Assembly: GCA_023150095.1 (NCBI GenBank) | Contig: JAKLLO010000016.1 | Location: 1-55,030, forward strand | DNA: 55,030 nucleotides | Source of the DNA: Zoogloea sp. | Lineage (GTDB): Bacteria > Pseudomonadota > Gammaproteobacteria > Burkholderiales > Rhodocyclaceae | Reading direction: 5' to 3' | Shown here: piece by piece, positions 16,670-28,036 of the stretch | Layout of the letters: every line of letters begins with the position of its first letter | How positions within the stretch are numbered: position 1 is the first letter of the stretch | Notes under the pieces: generated by a model | What the model was told of the DNA's origin: nothing | Seen by the model: the letters and a program-made list of their open reading frames with translations, nothing else | Databases searched by the model: none | Position numbers and translations under genes: made by a program

Positions 16670-17716
16670 TCAGCAGATGCGCGGCAGCTGCTCGCCGGCG
16701 AGCCAGTCCACCATGCGGCGGCCACCGAAGGCGGTCTTCATCTGCACGAAGCGGTGATCGTCGGCGATGACCTCGCCCACCCGGGCGGCGCGGGCGCCGA
16801 GGGGATGGGCGCGCAGCGCGGCGACCAGCGCGTCGGCTTCATCGGCCGGGCACACGGCGATCAGCTTGCCTTCGTTGGCGATGTTGAGGGGGTCGAGGCC
16901 GAGGAACTCGCAGGCGGCGGCCACCTGCGGGTCCACGGGGATCGCCGCCTCGTCGAGCACGATGCCGACGCCGGACTGCTGGGCGATCTCGTTGAGGGTC
17001 GCCGCGAGCCCGCCACGGGTCGGGTCGCGCAGCAGGCGCAGGCCGGGCGCGGCGGCCATCGCCACGGCGGCGAGGCCGTGCAGCGCGGCGGTGTCGGAGC
17101 GGATTTCGGAGTCGAAGGCGAGGTTCTCGCGCTGGGCCATGATGGCCATGCCGTGATCGCCGAGGGTGCCGGAGACGATCACCGCGTCGCCGGCCCGGGC
17201 GTTCGCGCCGGAGAGCTGGCGGCCAGCCGACAGCGCGCCGATGCCGGTGGTGGTGGTGAACACCCCGTCGCCCTTGCCCTTCTCGACCACCTTGGTGTCG
17301 CCGGTGACCACCGGCACGCCGGCCTCCCTGGCCGCGGCGGCCATGCTGGCGACGATGCGGGCGAGGTCGGCGAGGGGAAAGCCCTCTTCGAGGATGAAGC
17401 TGGCGGCCAGATACAGCGGCCGGGCGCCCATCACCGCCACGTCGTTGATGGTGCCATGCACCGCCAGGCAGCCGATGTCGCCGCCGGGAAAGAACAGCGG
17501 CGAGACCACGTGGGCGTCGGTGGCGACCACCAGCCGCTCGCCGGGCCCGGGGGCCGGCAGCACCGCGCCGTCGTCGCCCTGGCGCAGCCATTCGTTGTCG
17601 AAGGCCTTGCCGAAGACGTCGCTGATGAGCTGGACCATCGCGCGGCCACCGCCGCCGTGGGAGAGGTCGACGCTGCCGTGACGCAGGTCGAGGGGTCGGA
17701 CGTAGTTTTTCTTCAT
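16670..17716 (-). CDS. hypE: Hydrogenase maturation factor HypE (carbamoyl dehydratase)
   Basis: HypE, 348 residues, with the AIR-synthase-like fold. Motifs are DLSHGGGGRAM and GDDGAVL near the N-terminus, then TINDVAVMGARP, TGDTKVVEKGKGDG and RDPTRGGLAATLNE, ending in the invariant PRIC. The C-terminal Cys receives a carbamoyl group from HypF, is dehydrated with ATP to thiocyanate, and donates CN to the HypCD iron. The ATG at 17716 gives MKKNYVRPLDL; upstream codons lack family similarity. It is flanked by two non-standard genes, the FIST chemoreceptor upstream and the IsdG-like gene downstream. Confidence 0.96.
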   Translation of the reverse strand: MKKNYVRPLDLRHGSVDLSHGGGGRAMVQLISDVFGKAFDNEWLRQGDDGAVLPAPGPGERLVVATDAHVVSPLFFPGGDIGCLAVHGTINDVAVMGARPLYLAASFILEEGFPLADLARIVASMAAAAREAGVPVVTGDTKVVEKGKGDGVFTTTTGIGALSAGRQLSGANARAGDAVIVSGTLGDHGMAIMAQRENLAFDSEIRSDTAALHGLAAVAMAAAPGLRLLRDPTRGGLAATLNEIAQQSGVGIVLDEAAIPVDPQVAAACEFLGLDPLNIANEGKLIAVCPADEADALVAALRAHPLGARAARVGEVIADDHRFVQMKTAFGGRRMVDWLAGEQLPRIC

Positions 17717-17779
17717 GGGCGCGTGTCGTTTCGGTCGGAGGCCCGGCCGGCCCGGCACGCGCGCACGTGCCGGAGCGGA

Positions 17780-19810
17780 TCAGGCCTGGGTCAGCTGGTT
17801 CTCGGTGAGGTGTCTGAGGGTGTCGGCCACCGCCCGGGTGTGGTCGGCGTTGCCGGCGGTCTGGCTGCTGATGGTCTCGATGTCGGTGAGGAGCGTGGAC
17901 AGGCGCGACACGTCGCCAGACTGGCGTTCGATCTCCTGGGCCACGCGGCCGATCTCGCCGGCCAGCGACGAGATGTCGGCGCCGATCTCGCCGGCGCTGG
18001 TGCGGGATTTCTCGGCGAGCTTGCGCACCTCGTCGGCCACCACCGCAAAGCCGCGCCCGGCCTCGCCGGCCCGGGCCGCCTCGATGGCGGCGTTGAGGGC
18101 CAGCAGGTTGGTCTGGTCGGCGATCTGCTGGATCACCTCGACCACGCCCTGGATGCGACCGCTGGCCAGCGCCAGCTGGCGGGCGCTGTCGGCGGCACCG
18201 GCGGCCTGGTTGGTGAGGTTGGTGACCATCGCGCCGGCGTCATGGATGACGCGCCCCTGCTCGTCGATGTGGCCGCCCAGATCGCCCACCGAGGCGTAGA
18301 GATCACCGGCGCAGGCTTCGAGCTGGCGCGCGGTGTCGTTGCGCAGCGCGAAGGACGAATGCAGCGTCTGGCCCAGGCTGTTGAGGCCACGCACCACCAG
18401 GGAGATGTTGTCGTCGAGGCCGGTCGGGTCGAACTGGCTGTCGAAGTGCTCGGACTGGTAATCGGCGATCTGGCGGACGATCACCCGCGACAGGCCGACG
18501 AACTTGTTGCTCTGGCGGCGCAGGAAGAAGGCCTTGAACTCGCCGTAGTGGGCGACGAAGTTGTCCACGAACTCGTCGCGGAAGGGCGCGCCCTCGGGCA
18601 CCCGGAAGAAGAACACCGCGGTGAGGGTCTGGTTGAGGTTGAGGCCGAGGATCTCGCCGAAGGTGGAGAAGCCGGCCATCTGCCCGCCGGGCAGCACGTC
18701 GCCGATGCGGGCGAGCTCCTTGTCGTTGTAGAGCCGGCGCAGGATGCAGTCGTTGAGGATGCCGGCCACCGGCAGGCCCGGCTTGCCGTTCATGAAGGCC
18801 TTGAAATCGCGCTCGGTGGCCTGGGCGAGGCCCGTGCGGCGGACCAGCAGCAGGTCTTCGCCCGGCGAGATGTCGCAGTAGAAATTGACCCGCCCGGCGT
18901 CGAGATTGACATTCACCACCGAGCGGACGAACAGCTCCTCACCGACCCTGATCGCGAAGGAGTAGTCGGCCAGCTTGCTCTCGAGCGCGTGAGGCTGGCA
19001 GCGGAAGTGCCGGCACAGGGCGTCGATGAAGGACACGATGCTGCCGTCCTCGGCGATCACCTGGCTCACGTAGCGCTGCTCCAGCGAGGCGCCGATCACC
19101 GGGAAGCGGGCGCCGTCGGGCTCGAAGTTGTGGCTCTTGAGGACGCCGAAACGTGTGCCCTTCGCCACCTTCAGGAAGGCGATCAGGGCGTGGTTCTCGA
19201 GCTTGCGGGTGCCGTCGTGGATCCAGGTGTTCTTGAAGTCGAACTTGCCGCCGGCCGAACCGCCCACGAACAGGCACGGGAAGCGCCCGGATTCGTAGAG
19301 CGCCTCCATGAAGAAGGATTCGGACGCCGACAGCCCGTCGAACAGGATGTGGGCGAAGGTGTCGCGGTGGTCGACGTCGATGTCCATGCGCACATCGCGG
19401 ATGCGCTTGGCGAGGGCCGCGACCCGGTCGCGCACCGGCATGTCGCGCTGGCCGCGGCGCAGGTCTTCGCTGCCCAGGGGCACGGCCACCACCTGCGCAC
19501 GGGCGATGAGCGAGGCGTCGAAGCACTGGATGACCACCCGATCCCAGCTGTTGCCGGTGGCGCAATAAAGCGGACCGGAACCGCTGCACAGTTCGCCAGC
19601 GGTGGAACACAGCATCACCGGCACCCCGGGGAAGCGCCCGCTCACCGCCCGGGCGACGGGCTCGATATCCACGTGGGGCGACACGTAGGCGCTGATGAAG
19701 GTGGGCTTGATGGCCGCCGCAGCGAGGGTCGATGACACATCGGCGGCGCGGCACTGCAGGGTATGCACGCCAGGCTGCTGCGCGGCGCGCAGCTTGCTGA
19801 ACAGGTTCAC
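17780..19810 (-). CDS. Soluble FIST-domain methyl-accepting chemotaxis protein
   Basis: This 676-residue protein starts at GTG 19810 with AAGGAG 8 nt upstream. N-terminal FIST domains occupy about 25-400, including [35 protein letters not shown] and [16 protein letters not shown] linker follows, then a chemoreceptor signalling domain with the conserved hairpin ([38 protein letters not shown]). No transmembrane segment or signal peptide is seen, so it is cytoplasmic. FIST domains are thought to bind small ligands such as amino acids. It sits between hypD (159-bp gap holding the perfect inverted repeat CTTCGG-AA-CCGAAG at 19927-19940) and hypE (63 bp). The context suggests a sensor tied to hydrogen metabolism; the ligand is unknown. 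Confidence 0.88.
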   Translation of the reverse strand: MNLFSKLRAAQQPGVHTLQCRAADVSSTLAAAAIKPTFISAYVSPHVDIEPVARAVSGRFPGVPVMLCSTAGELCSGSGPLYCATGNSWDRVVIQCFDASLIARAQVVAVPLGSEDLRRGQRDMPVRDRVAALAKRIRDVRMDIDVDHRDTFAHILFDGLSASESFFMEALYESGRFPCLFVGGSAGGKFDFKNTWIHDGTRKLENHALIAFLKVAKGTRFGVLKSHNFEPDGARFPVIGASLEQRYVSQVIAEDGSIVSFIDALCRHFRCQPHALESKLADYSFAIRVGEELFVRSVVNVNLDAGRVNFYCDISPGEDLLLVRRTGLAQATERDFKAFMNGKPGLPVAGILNDCILRRLYNDKELARIGDVLPGGQMAGFSTFGEILGLNLNQTLTAVFFFRVPEGAPFRDEFVDNFVAHYGEFKAFFLRRQSNKFVGLSRVIVRQIADYQSEHFDSQFDPTGLDDNISLVVRGLNSLGQTLHSSFALRNDTARQLEACAGDLYASVGDLGGHIDEQGRVIHDAGAMVTNLTNQAAGAADSARQLALASGRIQGVVEVIQQIADQTNLLALNAAIEAARAGEAGRGFAVVADEVRKLAEKSRTSAGEIGADISSLAGEIGRVAQEIERQSGDVSRLSTLLTDIETISSQTAGNADHTRAVADTLRHLTENQLTQA

Positions 19811-19969
19811 TTCTTGTCTCCTTGCGGGCCTCGAAAGGGGCCCTATCACCCGTGTATCGGCGAAGTTTGCGCAAGGTTGAGCCCCGAGCCGATGCGCGCC
19901 CCCCGCCCGGGGGCGACGTTCGTCATCTTCGGAACCGAAGTGGATAAAAGGATCGGGCGCCACGGAAGC

Positions 19970-21109
19970 TCAGCCGGCCATCACCGGGATGTCGCGGAAA
20001 CGCCCGTAGGTGTAGTGCGCGGCACAGGCGCCCTCGGACGACACCATGCACGAACCCATCGGCGTTTCGGGGGTGCACACGGTGCCGAAGAGCTTGCAGT
20101 CGAGGGGCGTCTTGACCCCGCGCAGGATCGCCCCGCACTCGCACGACTTGTGATCCGGCACCGGCTGGTAGACGAGCCCGAAGCGCGCCTCGGCGTCGAA
20201 GGCGGCGAAGCGCTCGCGGATGCGCAGGGCCGAGTACGGCACCATGCCCAGCCCGCGCCATTCAAACGCCTGGCGCAGCTCGAAGACCTCGGACACCAGC
20301 GCCTGGGCCTTGAGGTTGCCGTCTTCGGTGACAGCGCGGGTGAACTCGTTCTCCACCTCGGCGCGGCCTTCGTTCACCTGGCGCACCAGCATGCGGATGG
20401 CCTGCATCACATCCAGCGGCTCGAAGCCGGCGATCACCACCGGCTTGCGGTATTCCTCGGCGAAGTGGGCGTAGGGCCGGCTGCCGATGATGGTGCTCAC
20501 GTGGGCGGGGCCGATGAAGCCGTCGAGCGGCACCGTGCCCAGGTCGCGCACCTCGGGCGACTCGAGGATGGCGGTGATCGCCGACGGGGTGAGCACGTGG
20601 CAGCTGAGCACCGAGAAGTTGGTGAGCCCCAGCTCGGCCGCCTGGCGGATCACCAGCGCGGTGGGCGGCGTGGTGGTTTCGAAGCCGATGGCGAAGAACA
20701 CCACCTGCCGGTTCGGCTCCTTACGGGCCAGGGCCAGCGCGTCGGCGGCGGAGTAGATCATCCGGATGTCGGCGCCGCGGGCCCGGGCGCGGAGCATCGA
20801 CAGCCCCTCGGACGCCGGCACGCGCAGGGTGTCGCCGTAGGTGCACACGGTGACGCCTTCGGCGAGGGCCAGCTGGATCGCCTGGTCGATGCGGCCGATG
20901 GGCAGCACGCACACTGGGCAGCCGGGGCCGTGGATCATCCGGACTTCCGGCGGCAGCAGGTCGGCCACCCCGTAGCGGGAGATGGCGTGGGTGTGGCCGC
21001 CGCAGAACTCCATGAAGGCGTAGCGCCGGCCGGGCTCAACTTCGCGGGCGATGGCGGCGGCGAGGCCGCGGGCCACGTCGCCGTCGCGGAATTCATCCAC
21101 GTATTTCAT
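19970..21109 (-). CDS. hypD: Hydrogenase maturation factor HypD
   Basis: HypD, 379 residues: the [4Fe-4S] scaffold that, with HypC, holds the Fe(CN)2CO unit during assembly. Family cysteine motifs are all present: MEFCGGHTHAI, HGPGCPVCVLP and the C-terminal cluster set KSCECGAIL, DCKLFGTVCTPE and GSCMVSSEGACAAHY. The ATG at 21109 overlaps the hypC stop by 4 nt (ATGA), showing tight coupling with its partner. Length and motifs are as usual. Confidence 0.97.
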   Translation of the reverse strand: MKYVDEFRDGDVARGLAAAIAREVEPGRRYAFMEFCGGHTHAISRYGVADLLPPEVRMIHGPGCPVCVLPIGRIDQAIQLALAEGVTVCTYGDTLRVPASEGLSMLRARARGADIRMIYSAADALALARKEPNRQVVFFAIGFETTTPPTALVIRQAAELGLTNFSVLSCHVLTPSAITAILESPEVRDLGTVPLDGFIGPAHVSTIIGSRPYAHFAEEYRKPVVIAGFEPLDVMQAIRMLVRQVNEGRAEVENEFTRAVTEDGNLKAQALVSEVFELRQAFEWRGLGMVPYSALRIRERFAAFDAEARFGLVYQPVPDHKSCECGAILRGVKTPLDCKLFGTVCTPETPMGSCMVSSEGACAAHYTYGRFRDIPVMAG

Positions 21110-21342
21110 GCGGCCTCCGCGCCCACGTCGATGCCGGCCTGGGCCATCAGGGCGAGGGTCTGCTCGGCTTCCTCCGGATCGAGCCGGGTGAGCGCGTAGC
21201 CCACGTGGACGATCACGTAGTCGCCCACGACCACGCCGTCGACGAGTTCCAGCGAGATCGTCTTGCGCACGCCGCCGAGATCGACGACGGCCTGGCTGTC
21301 GGGAAGGAGTTCGACCACGCGGGTCGGAATGGCGAGGCACAT
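21106..21342 (-). CDS. hypC: Hydrogenase maturation chaperone HypC
   Basis: HypC, 78 residues, beginning MCLAIPTRVVELL with the essential Cys2 that binds the iron moiety; the small beta-barrel core is complete (GDYVIVHVGYALTRLDPEEA). It carries the Fe(CN)2CO group from HypD to the large-subunit precursor. A second HypC-like protein, HupF, is encoded at 28491. It follows the HhH gene by 18 bp and overlaps hypD by 4 nt. Confidence 0.97.
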   Translation of the reverse strand: MCLAIPTRVVELLPDSQAVVDLGGVRKTISLELVDGVVVGDYVIVHVGYALTRLDPEEAEQTLALMAQAGIDVGAEAA

Positions 21343-21360
21343 GGGTTCAGTCCTTGGGGT

Positions 21361-21650
21361 TCAGTCGCTGCCACCGAGGCGCGCCTTGCGCTCGGCGGTG
21401 TAGGCCCACCACGGGCGGGCCGGCTCGCCGCCCATGAAACGGGTGGCGGCGATGAAGGTGTCGAGCAGGCACGGGTCGCTGCGGATGCCGCAGACGGCGT
21501 TGAACTCGGCGTAGAGCTCGAAGGGATCGCGCCCGGCAAGCTGCGCCGGGGCGTCGATGCCGATCCGGCGCAGGCTGTCGGCGACGGCCTTGCCCACGTT
21601 GGGGATGTCCTCCAGCCGGCGCACGCTGGCCGGAATGGCGTTCAGCTTGC

Positions 21651-21654
<4 letters not shown>
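21361..21654 (-). CDS. Helix-hairpin-helix protein (Cdd1/pathogenicity-locus-like)
   Basis: A 97-residue protein with a helix-hairpin-helix segment near the N-terminus (RLEDIPNVGKAVADSLRRIG). It continues with DPFELYAEFNAVCGIRSDPC and FMGGEPARPWWAYTAERKA, the pattern I associate with the Cdd1 (pathogenicity locus) family. The start is GTG 21654, overlapping the hypF stop by 4 nt (GTGA), so it is translationally coupled to hypF and 18 bp ahead of hypC. HhH motifs usually contact nucleic acid or protein. No role in hydrogenase assembly is known to me; coupling is the only hint. Family assignment is by eye. Confidence 0.75.
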
Positions 21655-24032
<2,378 letters not shown>

Positions 24033-24039
24033 TGGCGGG

Positions 24040-25107
24040 TCAGCCTTTCGCGGCGAGCTGCGCTTCGAGGGCAGCGATGCGCGCCCGAAGCTGCTCCACG
24101 GTGGCCACCCGGGCGGCGCGGGCCGCGGCAAGGCGCGCATCGATCCAGCCCAGCCATTCGTCGAAACCGGCGCCGGTGGTGGCCGACACCTGGATCACCT
24201 GCAGCTGGGGGTTCACGCGGCGGGCGAAGTCGATGGCGCGGGCGACGTCGAAGCTCAGGTAGGGCAATAGATCAACCTTATTGACCAACATCAGGCTGGC
24301 GGCGGCGAACATGTCGGGGTACTTGAGGGGCTTGTCCTCGCCTTCGGTGACCGACAGCACCACCACCTTGGCGGCTTCGCCCAGGTCGAAGGCGGCCGGG
24401 CAGACGAGGTTGCCGACGTTCTCGATGAGCAGCACGCTGTCGTCGGGCGGGGCGAGTTTTTCCAGCGCATGGCCGACCATCAGCGCGTCCAGGTGACAGC
24501 CCTTGCCGGTGTTGATCTGCAGCGCCGGGGCGCCGGTGGCGCGGATGCGCTCGGCGTCGAAGCTGGTCTGCTGGTCGCCCTCGACCACCGCCACCGGCGC
24601 CGCGCCCGGGCGGGCCTTGAGGGCGTCGATGGTGCGCACCAGCAGGGTCGTCTTGCCCGAGCCGGGGCTGGACACGAGGTTGAGGGCCAGGATGCCCCGG
24701 TCGGCCAGCCAGCCGCGGTTGCGCTCGGCGTAGCCGTCGTTCTTGGCGAGGATGTTCTGCTCGATCTTGACCATCTGCGCCTGGCTCATGCCCGGGGCGT
24801 GGGCGCCGGCCGGGCCGTGGCCGTAGTGCAGGCTGCCGTCGCCGGCATCCTCGGCGTGGGAATGGGCGTGGTCGGCGGTGTGCACGTGGTCGTGGGTGTG
24901 CCAGCTGCCGTCGGCGTGCTGGTGCGCATGGCCGTGGGTGCCGGCGGGCACCCACTGGTGGCTGTGGGCGTGCTCGCCATCGTGGCCGTGGGCGTGGCGA
25001 TGGACGGTGCCATCGGCGTGCACGTGTTCGTGGGCGTGACCATCCCGGTCAAGCGCTTCGCCTTCGATACGGGTTTCACCGGCCCCGCAGCCGCACACAT
25101 TGCACAT
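24040..25107 (-). CDS. hypB: Nickel-insertion GTPase HypB
   Basis: HypB, 355 residues. It begins [14 protein letters not shown] with the N-terminal CxxCGC high-affinity nickel motif. A His-rich nickel-storage region follows (about 28-110, dozens of His alternating with Ala/Asp/Gly). The SIMIBI GTPase domain has P-loop [11 protein letters not shown], the metal-switch stretch [19 protein letters not shown] and [11 protein letters not shown]-terminal Ala/Arg coiled-coil-like tail follows. With HypA it loads nickel into large-subunit precursors. The long His tract suggests a storage role, consistent with the NikR and NiCoT genes nearby. The gap to hypA is filled by the structured repeat. Confidence 0.97.
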   Translation of the reverse strand: MCNVCGCGAGETRIEGEALDRDGHAHEHVHADGTVHRHAHGHDGEHAHSHQWVPAGTHGHAHQHADGSWHTHDHVHTADHAHSHAEDAGDGSLHYGHGPAGAHAPGMSQAQMVKIEQNILAKNDGYAERNRGWLADRGILALNLVSSPGSGKTTLLVRTIDALKARPGAAPVAVVEGDQQTSFDAERIRATGAPALQINTGKGCHLDALMVGHALEKLAPPDDSVLLIENVGNLVCPAAFDLGEAAKVVVLSVTEGEDKPLKYPDMFAAASLMLVNKVDLLPYLSFDVARAIDFARRVNPQLQVIQVSATTGAGFDEWLGWIDARLAAARAARVATVEQLRARIAALEAQLAAKG

Positions 25108-25187
25108 CTCAGTTCTCCATTGCCTCACTTACCACCCCGATACCACCCCAGCGCACGACTGCAACACCCGACCCCCAACCCTAGGTC

Positions 25188-25336
25188 GGCCGCGCGCGGC
25201 CGCTCCGAAGCGGCCGACCTGCCCCCCATTGGGGGGTGAGGTGGGGAATTCATGGCGCACTGCGCCATGCCTGCCGAACGGGTCGGCGGTGCCAGCCGAC
25301 CCTCCGTGCCGCAGGCACATCGGGGGGCGTCGTTCA
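25188..25336. repeat. Dispersed structured repeat, copy B (between hypA and hypB)
   Basis: The counterpart of 11861-12011. On the transcribed minus strand it reads as GTGCC-TGC-GGCAC, GGGTCGGC/GCCGACCC, the invariant 17-nt palindrome ATGGCGCA-G-TGCGCCAT, CCCCCC-AAT-GGGGGG, and nested GGTCGGCCGC/GCGGCCGACC around GGCCGCT-TCGG-AGCGGCC. It begins just after the hypA stop (8-bp gap) and ends about 80 bp before the hypB start. Short open frames across it (MAHCAMPA... on plus, MAQCAM... on minus) come from the palindrome and are not credible genes. Confidence 0.8.
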
Positions 25337-25344
25337 TCTCGGCT

Positions 25345-25686
25345 TCATTCGATTTCGAGTTCCTTCACCCGCATCTCGGTGCCGCCGGTGGCCTGCACCT
25401 GGTAGCTGCCGCAATTGGGGCACGGATCATACAGCGCGCCGATGGGCACGCTCATGGCGCACTGCATGCACCAGCCCTGGCCGGGCACGGCGTCGATCTG
25501 GAGGGCGGCGCCGTCGGCGATGCTGTCCTTCATCACCACGTCGAAGCAGAAGCGCAGGGCCTCGGGTTCGACCGACGAAAGCTGGCCGATTTCCAGCACG
25601 ACCGTCTTCACCTTGCGAAAACCCTGGGCGCGCCCGGCGTCCTCGACGATCTGGCGGATGCCTTCCGCCAGCGACATTTCATGCAT
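25345..25686 (-). CDS. hypA: Nickel metallochaperone HypA
   Basis: HypA, 113 residues. It starts MHEMSLAEGI with the nickel ligand His2; the zinc site is two CxxC pairs, WCMQCAM and PCPNCGSY. It delivers nickel together with HypB. The ATG at 25686 was chosen over an internal ATG three codons later because the MHE N-terminus is needed for Ni binding. It overlaps the end of hupK by 8 bp. The 237-bp gap to hypB, holding the structured repeat, is the largest inside this run. Confidence 0.96.
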   Translation of the reverse strand: MHEMSLAEGIRQIVEDAGRAQGFRKVKTVVLEIGQLSSVEPEALRFCFDVVMKDSIADGAALQIDAVPGQGWCMQCAMSVPIGALYDPCPNCGSYQVQATGGTEMRVKELEIE

Positions 25687-26449
25687 CCACGATCTCCACG
25701 GTGTAAGGCACGCAGGGGTCGAGCTGCAGGACGGCTGTCTCCACTGCGCGGCGGGCCGCATCCAGGGAAGGCAGGCGGGCCGGCAGGCGCTCCACGATAC
25801 CCTTTTCGTCGGTGAAATTGCGATCCGTCGGCGCGTCGATCCGCCACGCGGCGATCCGACCGTCGGCCACGCCCAAAGCGTGACGCAGGCGGCCGCGGGC
25901 GGTGTGCACCCACGCCTCGCCCGCGCCCGCACCCGGATTGCCGGCGCTGCCCCAGGGGTAGGGGCGATCCTCCTCCAGCGCCCGGGCGGCGGCGGCAAAG
26001 GCGGCGAGCTGATCGGCGGCCTCGGCGGTGGCCGGCAGTTCGGCGCTGATCTGCCGGGTGGCGTCGATGACAGCGGCCTGCCCCAGGCTTCGGGCGGCGC
26101 GCCAGGCGGCGAAGGCCGGGGCGCGGGGCGGCTCGCCCGCCAGCCGCGGCCAGTCGAGGAGCAGCCGCCACAGGTGTTCGTGGAGGCACTCGGCCCACAG
26201 CTGCCACGACGGCACCGGCGCATCGACCACGCAGCCGGCGGCGGCCAGGGCCAGCCGGCCGGCTTCACGCTGGGCCCGGGCGCACAGGGAAAAATACAGG
26301 GGCACGCGGGCCAGCGCCTCGGCCGGGGCCAGCCCCACCAGGGCGCGGGCCACCGGCGGGCGGACGAGCTGCACGTGCCAGCCGGTCAACGCGCCGGCGT
26401 CCCAGCGCGCGGCAACCCGCAGGCTGCCGGCGAGCACCGACTGGGTCAC
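25679..26449 (-). CDS. hupK: Hydrogenase assembly protein HupK/HoxV
   Basis: A 256-residue large-subunit paralogue of the HupK/HoxV group, thought to act as a scaffold for the Fe(CN)2CO unit before transfer to HupL. Its C-terminus LQLDPCVPYTVEIVDA resembles the large-subunit DPCxxCxxH motif but has lost the second Cys and the His. A mid-protein HTARGRLRHALGVADG segment matches the HTARG..H pattern of large subunits. The likely start is GTG 26449 (VTQSVLAGSLRV); no upstream ATG gives credible sequence, so the N-terminus is uncertain. It overlaps hypA. Confidence 0.85.
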   Translation of the reverse strand: MTQSVLAGSLRVAARWDAGALTGWHVQLVRPPVARALVGLAPAEALARVPLYFSLCARAQREAGRLALAAAGCVVDAPVPSWQLWAECLHEHLWRLLLDWPRLAGEPPRAPAFAAWRAARSLGQAAVIDATRQISAELPATAEAADQLAAFAAAARALEEDRPYPWGSAGNPGAGAGEAWVHTARGRLRHALGVADGRIAAWRIDAPTDRNFTDEKGIVERLPARLPSLDAARRAVETAVLQLDPCVPYTVEIVDA

Positions 26450-26486
26450 AGGGGGCGCCTCGTCACGGGATGGTGGACGGCGACGC

Positions 26487-26969
26487 TCATGCCGCGTGGC
26501 GCCCGAAGAGCCAGCGGCGGCGGCCGGAGACGTCGGCGTCCGGCCGGGCCTCGACGGGCTCGACCGGCGCCTGCAGCAGCGCGATGAGCGCCGCCGAGGC
26601 GGTGTCGCAGGCGGTTTCCATCGCGTCGAACTCCAGCGCCGGCGAGAACAGCGAGCACACCTGATAGGGGCCGAAGCCCACGTCGGTGCCGTACACAAAC
26701 TCGTAGTCGCCGCTGGGGAAGCGCCAGCGGATCTTGGCGAGCGACTCGGCCGTCTGCCAGGGCGCGCTGCCGGGCAGGATCAGCAGGTTGATCGCCCAGG
26801 GCATCACCAGCGCGGCCACGCGCACGCCGTCCCACTCCACCAGCCGGGCGACGCGCACCGACAGGCGCGGGTTGCACAGGGGCACGTCGGCCATCGGGCC
26901 GGCAGCCACGGCGCGGTAGTGGGCTTCGATGCGGGCCGCCAGCTGGGCGGCGGTGGGCTGGGCGGGCAC
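26487..26969 (-). CDS. hupJ: Hydrogenase assembly chaperone HupJ/HoxT (HybE family)
   Basis: A 160-residue protein of the HybE/HupJ family: RIEAHYRAVAAGPMADVPLC at the N-terminus, the core ALVMPWAINLLILPG, and a C-terminal GYQVCSLFSP-like segment (GPYQVCSLFSPALEFD). In other organisms these proteins chaperone Tat-exported hydrogenase subunits. The start is GTG 26969, directly after the hupI stop with 3 bp between. Order and spacing match hupGHIJ of other uptake-hydrogenase clusters. Confidence 0.9.
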   Translation of the reverse strand: MPAQPTAAQLAARIEAHYRAVAAGPMADVPLCNPRLSVRVARLVEWDGVRVAALVMPWAINLLILPGSAPWQTAESLAKIRWRFPSGDYEFVYGTDVGFGPYQVCSLFSPALEFDAMETACDTASAALIALLQAPVEPVEARPDADVSGRRRWLFGRHAA

Positions 26970-26972
26970 GGA

Positions 26973-27182
26973 TCAGTCCTTCAGCACCATGAACTTGTGG
27001 CGCGGGGCGTCGCAGTTGGGGCAGCGCCAGTGCTCGGGCAGCTGCGCGAAGGGCGTGCCGGCCGGAATGCCCCAGTGGGCGTCGCCCTCGGCCGGGTCGT
27101 ACACCTGCCAGCAGATGCCGCACTCCAGCCGGTCGTCGTCGGCGAGTTTTTCGCCATCGCCCAGGAAGGAACCTTCGAACAT
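26973..27182 (-). CDS. hupI: Hydrogenase-associated rubredoxin HupI/HoxR
   Basis: A 69-residue rubredoxin with the Fe(Cys)4 site CGIC ... CPNC and typical aromatic residues (VYDPAEGDAHWGIPAGTPF). Rubredoxins of this type accompany O2-tolerant uptake hydrogenases and are needed for correct Fe-S maturation of the small subunit in air. The ATG at 27182 is 2 bp after the hupH stop. Confidence 0.95.
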   Translation of the reverse strand: MFEGSFLGDGEKLADDDRLECGICWQVYDPAEGDAHWGIPAGTPFAQLPEHWRCPNCDAPRHKFMVLKD

Positions 27183-27184
27183 CG

Positions 27185-28036
27185 TCAGCTTTCCCGCAGC
27201 ATGGTGATGTATTCGCCCAGGCGCTCGATGGTGTCGGCGTAGTCCTCGTCGGCGGCCAGCACCACGTCGGGCATGTCCACCACCTCGATGGTGTTGAGGA
27301 TCAGGGTGTCCATGCTGTTGAAGTACTGCACCCACCACACGTTGGCGAGCCGCGTGCTGGTGACGCGGCAGTTGCCGTAGCCGCGGGAGAGCATCGACAC
27401 GTCCCGGTGGCCGAGGGCGCCGTAGAGGTAGTCCAGGTCGGCCTCGCTCACCGGCAGCAGGGTGAGGTTGATGACGTGGGCAGGCTGGCCGGCCACGTGG
27501 CGGGCGGACTGCTGCTGGACTTCGGCGAGCAGCGCCTCGCCGTTCATCATCCCGGCGGTGAGCGGCGGCGGGGTGAGCGCCGGCAGGGTGGTGGCGCGCA
27601 TGGCGGCGTAGAGCTCGGCCGGCACCGGGCTGGCTTCGAGCCGGTCGGCGACAATGCGGCCGTCGACGCCCTCCTCCAGCACCCGCCAGAGGGCGGCGAA
27701 GGCGGTTTCCTGGGCGCGGATGCGGGTCGGCGCCAGGGTGAAGGCGGACACTTCGCCGAAGCCGAGGGATTCGGTGAGCAGGTCGCGCACGCCGCGGGGC
27801 TCGGCTGCCAGATCGACGGACGCCGGCTGGGCAGCGCCCAGGGGCCGGGCGCGCATGTCGGCGAGCAGGTGGTCGAGGAGGTCGGCCGCGCGGGTGAGAT
27901 CGGCGTCGCTGACGGACTCCGGCAGGCGCGGCGCGCGGAAGGTGTTCATGCCGCTGGGCATGGCCAGGTATTCGGGGGATTCGTCGGTCTGGGTGCCGGG
28001 GCCGACGGGCACCACGGGGATCGGGAAGGGTTTCAT
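27185..28036 (-). CDS. hupH: Hydrogenase expression/formation protein HupH/HoxQ
   Basis: A 283-residue member of the HupH/HyaF family. Recognisable segments are MKPFPIPVVPVGPGTQ at the start and LTLLPVSEADLDYLYGALG, SRGYGNCRVTSTRLANVWWV and YFNSMDTLILNTIEVVDMP in the C-terminal half. In other systems it works with HupG as a chaperone of the small subunit before Tat export. The ATG at 28036 overlaps the hupG stop by 4 nt. Confidence 0.92.
   Translation of the reverse strand: MKPFPIPVVPVGPGTQTDESPEYLAMPSGMNTFRAPRLPESVSDADLTRAADLLDHLLADMRARPLGAAQPASVDLAAEPRGVRDLLTESLGFGEVSAFTLAPTRIRAQETAFAALWRVLEEGVDGRIVADRLEASPVPAELYAAMRATTLPALTPPPLTAGMMNGEALLAEVQQQSARHVAGQPAHVINLTLLPVSEADLDYLYGALGHRDVSMLSRGYGNCRVTSTRLANVWWVQYFNSMDTLILNTIEVVDMPDVVLAADEDYADTIERLGEYITMLRES

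Noticed and set aside
19811-19969. Intrinsic terminator between hypD and the FIST receptor
   Set aside because: GC-rich inverted repeats exist (CCCCCGGGCGGGGG) but no T-run follows on the minus strand, so termination is not supported.
24780-25080. Repetitive His-codon DNA as a tandem repeat element
   Set aside because: It encodes the His-rich nickel-storage region of HypB and is explained by protein composition.
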